A stretch of DNA of 64,000 bases from Isoetes taiwanensis (Eukaryota; Streptophyta; Lycopodiopsida; Isoetales; Isoetaceae): contig JAJEKV010000037.1 in NCBI GenBank assembly GCA_021234155.1, positions 1,856,171 to 1,920,170 on the forward strand. The letters are read 5' to 3'. Each line of letters starts with the position of its first letter. The stretch's first letter is position 1. The notes under the pieces are model-generated. The model saw nothing but the letters and a program-made list of their open reading frames with translations, did no database searches and was not told where the DNA came from. The translations under genes and the position numbers were made by a program. Shown one piece after another: positions 11,681-21,668 of the stretch.

Positions 11681-11825
11681 TGTATATAATACTAAAGCCA
11701 AAATAAGATGATAGTTTGTGCGCGATCTTCCCCGTTCATTTTATTTGATATCATAACTTCCGTTCTAGACCTTTTTTTTTAGCAGGGTTGCCTAACTCCC
11801 GGAGCCCACTTTCCTGCGTTCTGAG

Positions 11826-11850
11826 CTATGCCACGTGTCCTGCCACGTCG
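11826..11850 (+). promoter_or_regulatory. ACGT-core cluster upstream of an unidentified gene
   Basis: CCACGTGTCC and CCACGTCGG lie about 120 bp before an ATG at 11963. Such ACGT cores (G-box or ABRE type) are bound by plant bZIP and bHLH factors. A similar arrangement occurs at about 16203 after another T-rich tract. Function is inferred from the motif alone. Confidence 0.25.
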
Positions 11851-11962
11851 GCTGTTTTCCATCTCAACCATTAGTTTCCCTAATTTCGCATCGGACGGCC
11901 ATGAAAATTAGAAAGTACTTGAAAAATCTTCTTCTCTGTTCGCGCGGCCGATCCGTTAGGGT

Positions 11963-13366
11963 ATGGCAGATCTGACTCCCTTTGGTGTTTATCTTACTTC
12001 CTCTCCTTCGACCCTCGCACGAAATGGCATTGTGAAGATCTTAGACTAATAACAAGTTCATCCCTTTGCGTGTCTATCAGCGCCAAGAGGTCTGCAAAAC
12101 CTCTTCTCTGGTATGTTTTTCTGGTATGTTGCTACAGGATGTCCTCTTGCAGCAACTCTGTCTTTAAGGAATTTCAGTGCCGAATGGGGTACCAAGCCTC
12201 GAACATATTTTAGCCATGAGAACGTGATCCACTTTGACAATTATACTTCTCCAGCACAAGGCTTTCAATGAGTAGGATGCCACAGAGTAAGGGTTCTAGG
12301 TGGAGGATGGGATGAATATTTGGTAAACCAGTCCTATCAATGAGTATAAAAAGTAGTTTTTCATTGTGTGGGCCAATAAATTGTGATTTTTAGAAGGCTA
12401 TGCTTGGCCGTTCTTCATCGCTGCCTAAGCTGTGTAAGTGAGAGTGAATTGGGTACAAGGGACAACGATTGGAGTGCTACACAGGGGTCTCAAAAATCTT
12501 TAAAGTGAAAGCTTCTATTGAATCTTCACAAAGGTAGGCATCATTTGCTCTCATGTTACCTTCCTTCCTCGATTCCATTTTTGCAGATTTCATCTGTTTC
12601 TAGAGAAAAGCATCTCTTGTGGATCTTCTTTCTCACATTTGCCTTATACTATTAAGCAATAGTCAGGAGGAAACATGCAATAGGGCAAACAGTTGAACAT
12701 GCAATAGTGCAATATTCAAATCAAGTTATGGAGCCATAAGCATGTGTTGCAGAGTTGACATAAATGCCAAATGGGAAGTGCTGGGAGATACCAATTACAG
12801 CACAGGCTATGCTAGTTTAGAAATTATGTACTTGCTTGCGGTGGCATTTATGACTATCAACATCTTGTTTGAGTTGTGTTTTATATGTCATCTTTAATTA
12901 GAGATTTGTGGCAAGTAAGTCATTCCATAGCCACTTAACGTGTGTTCTGCTCCAGTTTACAAGAAAAACATGGCCCCGGAGACAACATGCAGGGCAATAT
13001 ACATTTGCATCTACTCCAGGCTGTTTTGAGGATCCAATGTCCAAAGCACCGCCAGGTAGGTGAATTAGTAGTCATTTTTATATTCAAGTTTTAAATTTAA
13101 AGCCTAGCATGTACAAATAAGGTGCAGCTTCTTACAAAAAGTGATATTCCCCCAAGAAAAAATCAGGCTATTGATTTTTTGCAGATGAATTGGCATTAAA
13201 TGTGGCCCCTGTAACTCCAGGGAAATTTGACTTATGGCCCGTTCGGCCTCAACTGAATGCTCTTATTTTCAATATGCCAGCAGCTGCCCAAGGAAGGAGA
13301 GGTCCAAATGGTGGAAATCCCATTGGAAACAGGCCAGCTTTAAGCGAAGAAGAAAATACGAAATAG
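11963..13366 (+). CDS. Unidentified spliced gene or gene fragment
   Basis: Several exon-like blocks line up. 11963 starts a 28-codon frame (MADLTPFGVYLTSSPS...). A block after GTTGCTACAG (12138 on) reads FSAEWGTKPRTYFSHENV until a TGA at 12269. The best evidence is two consecutive exons: 12956-13055, between TCTGCTCCAG and GTAGGT, and 13185-13366, after TTTTTTGCAG. They join in phase (1 nt + 2 nt) to give a continuous 94-codon frame containing QYTFASTPGCFEDP, FDLWPVRPQLNALIF and GNPIGNRPALSEEE, then TAG. I do not recognise the family. The first two blocks may not belong to the same transcript. In another phase the 12956 exon is also open but stops soon after. Possibly a decayed or captured gene. 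Confidence 0.35.
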
Positions 13367-14184
13367 AAACTCAAATTTCGTCTTTTCTGTATGCTTACAA
13401 AACAGTTGTAATTGCATAATGTTTCTACATCAAATTTTCCGATCTTAGATTGCACCTCAAGTTGGTGCCAATTTTCCTGGTGTTTTGTTGCTTGGATGCA
13501 TAAATGCAGGAAAGCATTAAACGTTGCTGCCTTTAGGGAGGGCCAGTAAGCTGGATTTTGCACAGATTTGAAGCATTTCAGACTACAGAGCATGTTAAAA
13601 ATAGAAAAAGATGTACATCTAGTCAAAATGGTTTAAGAAATAAAAAGTTTAGTTTGTTACCTTGCTTGCATGACAGCAGAGATATTAACATAAAATGGAA
13701 AGTTCTGCCTTTTGCAAGGTCAAGTAATTTATTTATAGAAGGTAGATCAAGGCTTCCATTTATAAACTTGATTCATCTTCTTATCAGGTGGAAGAGTAAA
13801 AGATGAAGCTTCTTTACATCATCGTTTGTGTGGTTCAGAAATATGATATCAAAGGGATGATGCAAACATAGTACCATGATACAAGAAGGTGGTGTATTAG
13901 TCCACATGAAGTGAGTCGATCCTTTACAGAATTGTATAAATGCTCCCTTTGGAGGATAAAACCTGTTCAATATTATCTTGCTCTTAACATTTACTTCAAC
14001 GTCAATGTTTTTTACTTTGGCTTAAGAGTACGCATTCTTTCCTGAAGCAACGCAAGAAAAATACCCATCTTTAGGCCTTCTGTGCATCAATCAGAGTACC
14101 TTGTACCTTGAGCTCAATGCCTGTACATTGTACTTGATACCATTACTGCTAAATTTAGATCAATATTTGCACTGTGTTATGGGT
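13367..14184. other. Intergenic stretch without recognised genes
   Basis: Only short frames (up to about 125 codons on the minus strand at 13249-13626) without motifs. It could include the 3' UTR of the preceding exons. Confidence 0.4.
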
Positions 14185-14480
14185 TTGCACATTGGCATGC
14201 ATGAAAGTCAATGGCACATTGGAAATGGACAATGGCATTTATGGTGGGCTTTGTACATTGGCATGTAGGAAAAGTCAATGGCACATTGAAAATGGATAAT
14301 GTCATTTATGATGGGTTTACATGAACGTTTAAGGAAATCCAATGGCATTTATTGCCACTTACATTGGCATTGGCACGTAGAAAAGTCTATGGCACATTAG
14401 TACCGTAGAAAGTCTTAGCTTTGGGTTCACATTGTAATCAAGAAAGTTATTTGCACATTAAGAATGGAGAATAACATTTA
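14185..14480. repeat. Degenerate ~65-70 bp tandem repeat
   Basis: The phrases CATTGGCATG..GAAAGTCAATGGCACATT and AATGG.CAATGGCATTTATG recur three to four times with substitutions and small indels. No coding frame. Confidence 0.6.
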
Positions 14481-15119
14481 TGATCCATGCTTGTAGCTGG
14501 ATGTCTGATTGTGCAGGTTGATTTAATTTAAGTGCGGGTTGATTGGGAATCCGGAGAATCTGGTCTATTAACAGAAAAGTTTTGTTTCTCATTGTGATGT
14601 TGCCAACCATTTTTGTTCAAATAAGCTTGATTTTGATACAATATGTTTTGGATCTCTTTCTCATGCTCTCAAGAATAAGTTCTGTTTTGATGAATCATAT
14701 TGAAGAGATATTTAATGCATAAAGTTATTGAGTTCCATGGGACTTCAGGCCATTTTGTGACACAATGGAAGCTCTACCAACAACAAGGATCTTTTTGGAA
14801 ATTCCTACATTGCATATATGATGCTTGTACAACAAGAAACTGTGAAGGCTTCTGTTGTCCAATGGTGGCACATACAAGGTATTTCAGGAACGTATTAATT
14901 GCTTCTGCTGATAAACAATTACACAAAGTTGCTTAGTGGCATTCAGATGAGTCAAATGTAGTATTATAATTTTATGCCATGTGGATATGCCAGCTACAAA
15001 TACATCAGATATCTATTTAGCTTTTGTAGTCTAGTCTAATTAGTCCATAATTTTCTCTGCAACTAGCATATCTTCACTTCTTCAATTTTTAAATTTGCAT
15101 CTATTGCAGATACGTTTCA
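14481..15119. other. Unannotated stretch
   Basis: AT-rich. The frame at 14700-14936 (78 codons, +) has no known motif. I see no supported gene. Confidence 0.4.
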
Positions 15120-15269
15120 TTTATAACTTAGAGAAGATACAATGATTGATGTAGAGGCATTGCAGGTTGTGGACCCTTTTCCAAGGTTGACATTGGTAGC
15201 AAACAGAAGATGCGAAAGGCATCATGGTCCACATCGACAACTCTCCCCAACCGCAACACATATATGCCA

Positions 15270-16030
15270 AACACAATAGAAGGCAACACAATAATGGTCG
15301 TGAGAAGGGCATTCATGCGAGGTCTATTGTACGCGTCACGAATAAATGACAGAAAACAACTGTCGACTGTATCGAGCCATGTATCGAGCTAAAGATCCAC
15401 GATAGAAGGCAATGCAATAATGGTCATGAGAAGGGCATTCACGCTAGGTCTACTGTATTGTTATGAATAAAGGACATGAAACAATTGTCCATTGTCTCGC
15501 CAATCACGACAACATACTTCCAGCCAAAAAAAACACTGCTAATATAGCAGCAACTGCACACAAGGTAACTGCCATAACCTTGCAGTTTAATGTACTCGTC
15601 AATCGTGATAAATTTTAGTTACATCAAGTAAGTGGAATTGCACCCTCTTTCCCTATCGCGCGTATGTATGTGTAGTTGCACTAATTCTAAGCGCTAAGAA
15701 CCTTTCAGTTCGTGTCTTATAGCTCATATCAAAATCACCCCAACAACTACAAAAACTATTCAACATGAAAAACTACATATACGTACAAACTGCTACAACC
15801 TTGCAATGCAATGTACTCGTCAATCATGAAAATCTTTAATAACCTGCATCAATAATGTCATCAAATAGCCCTATCGCATAGCATTCAAATCCACGATACC
15901 TTCTAAACGCCATCGTACAGCCCCATCACATGGCATTGAAATTCACACCCTTTCCCTATAGCGCCTCTATATGTATAGCTTCCACTAATTCCAAGCGCTA
16001 ACCAACTTTCACTTCATGTCTTAAACACAC
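15270..16030. repeat. Diverged local direct duplications
   Basis: The segment starting GAAGGCAACACAATAATGG (about 15279) recurs about 126 bp later in diverged form (GAAGGCAATGCAATAATGG at about 15405). A second pair starts near 15570 and 15790 and shares ACCTTGCA and AATGTACTCGTCAATC, then CCCTTTCCCTAT and CTAATTC.AAGCGCTAA further on. These look like old segmental duplications in non-coding DNA. Confidence 0.6.
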
Positions 16031-17598
16031 AAACTCCACAAGCTACCACAAGACAATCGTGTCAAAATAAGCCTCATCAATGTAGCTACTCCATCCCTGC
16101 CCTAACCTTCACCCCAACCCTGCTTTTCTGCTAGTTATTTTTTTTTTTTTAGCGCAACAGCCTAACCTCTGAGTGGCACATTATCTTGAAGCCTAACCTA
16201 TCCACGTGTCTAAAAATATGACATGGACATGTAACATGCCGTTGGATTTTGATCTAAAGAAATGGAGGGTTGAGAAAAATAAAGAGGTCGATGCCGGTTG
16301 GAAACGTCCCGCACCAGAGCTCCAACTCCGACGATTTTTTTCTCCACTGCAGATCCGGCCCTGCCCAACAAGCCATAGCCAGCCCTTTCGGCCTTTTCCT
16401 TTCTTTTTCTCCCCGTATTTTGATGCTTTTTTGGTACTTCTTGCATCAAACCCATCTGGCTGGTGTTTTGTTATGGATTCAACCCTTTAATCCAAGCAGA
16501 GTTTGGGAGTCAGGAAGATCTGTTTCCCTGGTTAATATAGGCTTGAGGCACATCTTTTGGTGCCTTTAATGCCCCGATTGAAGAGTATAGCTTCTGGACG
16601 ATCTTCGATATCAGATTCTGTGAGATTTTGTGCGCCTTTAAAGGGAAAGCCCTTACCATTTCTCCCGCATTCTATCCATTCTTAGCTTGCATACTATCCA
16701 TGTATGAGCTTGTCTATCCAGATGTATTTTTACAAAATATCTCAGATTGGTTTTGTCCTTCGTGGTCATTAAGCTTGTCATGATTGTCATCTGCCCATTG
16801 TTCAAGTCTGAGGAACAAGCAGGTTGTTTGCTTAAAGCTATTGAAAATTATGTTTGATGTTATGTTGTGCTCCTTCTCTTTTTTCTAGCTTCCCTTTCTT
16901 GCCTGCATTATTAACATGGCATCAATTTTTTGCTGTTTATGGTGCAGTATTCAAGTGCACATCATAGGTGACATAGATCATTTGCTTAAGCTTGTTGCCT
17001 TTATTCAACTTCTTGGAACCCCCTTCCTTAAAGAAAAATTATCTGCAAAGACTATCCTTCAAATTTTTCTGCTGTGAAGCTTTGGAAATGGGTGATTTGG
17101 CCGTTTCAGAACCTTTTTCTAGATCAGGAACAAGTTTTTCTGGATCGGGAGCCGTTTTCTCATGATCCGACCCAATTTTTCATCCTTGAGGCCCTTTTTG
17201 TCATGATCTGGCCCATTTTCTAGATTATTTGCTCGAGATTCAAGCTCTTTTTGCCGGTCCAGCATATATTTTCTTACTTATATTCTTTTTATTGTCAAAT
17301 GATACATTCCATGCATGTCTATAATCCAGAATGTACTCATGTGATTTTTCATATTTTGCTTAGCTTACAAGAGATGTGGCTTTTTGTTAAACCATGATAG
17401 ACTTCTTTGTCCTTAAAGGCTAGTTTAGGGATTTTATTAAGACTAGTTTGAGCACCAAAGATGATTAGATTCAGATGGTTTCTTTTGAGGCTTTGATATG
17501 AAGGTCTAGTGTTTTAAGTTCTTCTGATCCACGAAATTAATCGTTTTGGAGTGATGTGGAAATAGGTCAAGACTACATCACCAAAAAAAGGGAGACTT
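16031..17598. other. Intergenic, possibly old gene 5' region
   Basis: No supported gene. A T-run at about 16139 is followed by an ACGT core at 16203 and a GC-richer block to about 16400, like a degraded promoter or leader. I looked here for the missing N-terminal exons of the VAP27-like pseudogene (ELKFPFELKK-type sequence) and did not find them. Confidence 0.35.
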
Positions 17599-17602
17599 CT
17601 AG

Positions 17603-17854
17603 TTTGCGCCTCCCCGGGTCCCTGAACTTCGGCAAAACTGCGGCGGTAAAAAGACAAAACAATGAAAAAGAAGACAAAAAACATTGAAAACATTGTTCTT
17701 GATTCTCACGGAAACCACGCCAATCAACCAATCAACCCCAACAACCTCGATGAAGAAGACAAACAACCCCAACAACCCCGATGAAGAAGACAAAAACACC
17801 ATTGCGGTTTGTCGCCGAGTTCACCGGACACGCTGGGGGGGGAGGGGGTGCAAA
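17603..17854. mobile_element. MITE-like element with ~13-bp terminal inverted repeats
   Basis: The left end TTTGCGCCTCCCC and the right end GGGGAGGGGGTGCAAA are inverted. Inner arms also pair (GTCCCTGAACTTCGGC with GCCGAGTTCACCGGAC). CTAG flanks both sides (17599-17602 and 17855-17858), a possible 4-bp target duplication. No transposase lies inside. It sits immediately before the first surviving VAP27-like exon and probably landed in or beside that exon. Confidence 0.6.
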
Positions 17855-18774
17855 CTAGAAACTAGCCCAAAAAAATATTGTGTTCATTCAAACACTGGAC
17901 TTGTATTAACAAGAAGCAGTTGTGAGGTCATATGTACGCACTAGGACCACCTATTAATGAAGTCTTCGGAAGTCGCCATTTTTACGTGATTAAAGTTTTC
18001 TCTAATTAGGAGCCTTGGTTCTTTGCCAGTCACAGTGCAAGCACAACGAGAAGCCCCAGCAGATTTACAAAGAAAAAACAAGTTTCTTGTGCAAAGTGTT
18101 GTAGCTACGCGTGTACAGCTGCCAAAGGCATTACACAAGACATGGTATCTGAATGTTTATTTTGCATTCAGTCATCTACTTCTCATAAATTTTTGTTACA
18201 AAGGATTGCAAGAGTGCATAACTTTCACATCTTCTCTGCAATTCAATAGAGACAATGGTCAAGAGGTATATAAAGCTAAAGGTAGTTTTTGTTCCGCCCC
18301 ATCATCCACCTTCACCTATTACAGACCTCAAAAGATGTGGATAAATTACAAGATAAACTTACTGAGGTTTGATATTTACTGCAACTTGTTTTTTTGAGAA
18401 TTAAGTTAGTATGTAATATCTGAGTCTTAATGGATGTCAGGCAAGAAAAGCATTAGCAAGACTGGGTGAAAAATGTGATATATCTTCCCGAAACAATCAA
18501 CAGCTTCGAAGGGACATTGTAATGTTAATACATATTTCATCTGTTTTCTGATTATGTTTTCTCTTATGACACTGTAGAAATCACATATCACAACTTAATT
18601 GTTTGCAATGTACAGTCTAGATCTACTGTGGCTGTGAAACCAAGATGCAGTTTCTCTCTTCGAGTTGTTTTTATCATTGCTTTCCTCAGCATATTATTTG
18701 GTTATCTCATTTGCAGGCGCAAAAGTCCAGCTCAGGCACCCCCTCAGTTTCTCATAAATAATGCACAAGAATAG
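17855..18774 (+). pseudogene. VAP27-like (MSP-domain ER membrane protein) pseudogene
   Basis: VAP proteins are tail-anchored ER proteins that tether membranes by binding FFAT motifs. The exon at 17859-17924 reads TSPKKYCVHSNTGLVLTRSS. The exon at 18030-18144 reads TVQAQREAPADLQRKNKF, then LVQSVVA, and after a frameshift KGITQDM. At about 18242-18324 DNGQEVYKAK and VVFVPPHHPPSPIT follow, with a 1-nt frame slip. The coiled-coil exons 18325-18366 (14 codons) and 18441-18518 (26 codons, ARKALARLGEK...) and the tail exon 18616-18774 (52 codons, membrane segment VVFIIAFLSILFGYLI, then RRK, stop TAG) are phase-consistent. One acceptor looks mutated (CTCTGCAA instead of CAG before TTCAAT). N-terminal MSP exons are missing, replaced by a MITE. 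Identity is confident; function is lost. Confidence 0.75.
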
Positions 18775-19399
18775 GGAAGCACAACCTGACTGCATTTTCT
18801 CCTTGTTTTTCGTGGTCTATTCTTCCATCCATCTTGGGACCATGGGTCCAGGCCATGATGGGATGTGACCCCCATTTGTTACATGAATTCTTTACAACCG
18901 AAACATGACTGGCTTTATGAGAAATAATGCATGCTCAAGTAAGCAGCGTGGCCTTACTGGAAGTGACCTTTATATGGCTTGTTTCAATCCCCTAAGTAAT
19001 GTTGGAATTTGGAGGACTTTCTACTTGAATGTTCGTTAGGTTTCTTCTACAAAAGTGATTGGTATGTAAATCAGCTAGAACATCTCATGTCTCAAATACG
19101 CTGCCCTTACTCTAAATTCATTCCTTCTTGAAAATCAATATGAATCTACCTCTTTCCATCTGCAATAATAAATAAAGAGATTAGTTTTTGTTTTCGATCC
19201 AGTATGTATTTATTCTTCTGCTATTTCATTTATTCTTCTGCTATTTCCTTTAGCTGCTTTTTTCTTGCACCGTCTTCAATTAATTATCTAAACTTTGTTG
19301 TTTAAAGGACTAGGAATGAATATGCAGGCCTGTACAAAACATAGCTGTGACAAATATGAGCTTTTAATAAGAATAAATGAGCAGATTATAATTGCTTAA
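18775..19399. other. Unannotated stretch downstream of VAP27-like pseudogene
   Basis: AT-rich, with no motif-bearing frame. The first part may be old 3' UTR. Confidence 0.4.
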
Positions 19400-20460
19400 G
19401 AAACCCATTATATTGGTTCTATAGTGCTCAAAATGTCTTAAAACTCAGAAAGAAGTGAGCCACAAATGATCCATCTTTGAAAGGTAAGGTAAGCCACACC
19501 TTCTCAAGCTTATTTCATGGGTCTATTCCAATATTAGGGGAAAGTTTTGTTGATCTTAAATATGTTAATGGATTATCAAAGCTCTCTTCAAGTCTACAGG
19601 TCAAAGCCTGATGGAGCTCTCGATTTGCATGCCTATTGGACATCGCAACTGTTTTTCACATCCTCTCTAGCATAGCTCAAGCATTAGGTTAGCTGCATTG
19701 TATCTTCTTCAGATGAAATTGCTAAGACAAGTTTGACTTCCTCTGGCTTTTAGATTGAGATTAATGGTGCGAAATCTAGTCATTTCTACATCCATTCAGC
19801 ATGGCAAATAAAATAACCTTATCTAGCTCTCCAAAGTCATTGCCTTTCTACCAAGCTTAGAATGTGTTGATATCATAGCAGCCCTTAAAATAACATTCCT
19901 TTTGGAAATGTTGTTAAATGCAATGTGTGCATCCTCAAGGCTCTCAACTTCCCACTAAAATGTCCAGTTCTGCTATCCCATCGAACTCTTGCCCTAAGAT
20001 AGGAATGTAGATGCATCATATTGGTTTATAGCCTTCATATTTCATACTCCAAGAGATTTTTAATGCATCCTTTTCTATATTCATGAAGGGCATAAGCTGC
20101 AGGAGAGTGGTACATAATAGTACATCTAATCCACACATAAACAAAACATACATATGAATTAGCCTGCCTAATGCCAATGATTTGAAACCACAACATGCAA
20201 TAACAACGGCCTTATCTGGCTTTACACCTTCAAGCCAGATCATTTCAAAATACCTAATTGCCATGTTCATCAATTCAGATCTGACTTATTTTGCAAGCAT
20301 CATAGTCTATGTAGAAACATTGCATTTTTTTAATTCTACTAAGAACCTTGCAAGCATCCTCAAAAGCTTCACAGTTTGCATGTTAAAGAGCAGGTTGCAC
20401 TTTCGCCTTGGTTATATCAGTTTTGCCATCTTGTAAACTGTAAAATTTTACGAGTTTCTA
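19400..20460 (-). pseudogene. Pentatricopeptide repeat (PPR) protein remnant
   Basis: On the minus strand 20273-20016 gives AIRYFEMIWLEGVKPDKAVV then KSLALGRLIHMYVLFMCGL, the pattern of PLS-type PPR repeats (LF..M..EGVKPD, then GR.IH......G). Further down, about 19960-19860, another frame gives VEDAHIAFNNISKRNV and AAMISTHSKLG, again a PPR S-type pattern. Upstream, around 20340-20290, EDACKVLSRIKKMQC also fits. Plant PPR proteins bind organellar RNA. The frame is broken many times, so this is a decayed gene, possibly an unprocessed or retro-copied piece. Confidence 0.6.
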
Positions 20461-21655
20461 ATTTCAGATTCTTGCATTATCTATTAACTTATTCTAACCC
20501 ATGCAATACGATTCTTATAATGTTGTTCGGTTAGTTTTAATGATAAATGTTAATAATTCAACAAGTATTATGTGTCTCAAATGAAATTGTGAACAAGGGA
20601 CCCAAGGCTCAGACCGTGTGAAATATCCCAAACAACGTTATTACTAACCCTTTCCTAAATAGATTCGTATGCCAAAGATGGATGTGATTCTAGTAGGTTA
20701 GCGCCTCTGTTAGGCTTCCTTGTTGATCTATAGCGTAGCGCCTCTCTGTGGTGTGTTCTCTCTCTGATTTTCTCTGTGGTTTACCTGTTAGGCTAACCCT
20801 TGATCGATATGGTGAGTATTCTTATCTCTAGTTTCTGAATGTGCTTTGGTTGATGGTTTAGTAGTTTTTTGCCTAGTTAGCACTCCAGAGATGGGGGATT
20901 ACGGGGGGTAGAGACCTCTGAGCCCATGTATTGTAGTATGCTCCTAGATAGAGCCCTGTATTATTCCCATTAGATGCGGCCTGTGCACAAGATCCCACCG
21001 AGCTCTAGAATCTATGGCATGATTGAAGCACCAGATAAGGGGCCGTAGTGATGAAGTGTGGGGTGGGGTCTCGCCTGAGCATAAAAGGCTACGGGGACTC
21101 CTTCGAGCTAGGTTTAATGGCCCAGGCCCGAATGAACTAGGCGGGTATGGGTCCGACACTCCCCAATGCAAAGTGGTGTGATCATCATGTACTTTGTGTA
21201 GATTTAGGGGAGTAGGTCGGGTACGGATGCGGGGGTCGCTGATGCGGCACGTATTCTCTAGCTCACCCATGGATTCACTGCGACTCTGGGAAGGGACACT
21301 TCTCTGACCTGCCTCATCGGACCGGGGAGATGTAACCCGGAGTAGTCCCGAAGGGTGATACCTTGGGATTGCGTCTCCGGAAGGCTACAATAGCGCCATA
21401 GCTTGATTCAGCTCATCTGCAAAGTGTGCACAGGAGGGGCGGATGGAGTGGACAACCCTAGCCACTGTTCTATGCCAGCCAATGCCAGGTTATACCTCTG
21501 TCTGCTGATCTCTTGAGACCGAGCCGTCAGTCCATCGTCACAGGAGTCTGAGCCGAGGTAGAACCTGGGGTTTGGGGTGTTTTCCTTAGGATTAGATGCA
21601 TCTTCTTTGTCGTTAGTACTTGGATGGATGTACCACCCTTCGTGGTGGTTATTTA
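20461..21655. other. Unannotated stretch, GC-richer in its right half
   Basis: 20900-21655 is noticeably GC-richer with minus-strand frames of 83-108 codons but no known motif. Its continuation is interrupted at 21655/21656 by a Helitron and resumes at 26116, so the two flanks were once adjacent. It may be part of an older retroelement; no LTR pair was confirmed. Confidence 0.35.
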
Positions 21656-21668
21656 TCATAATATATAT

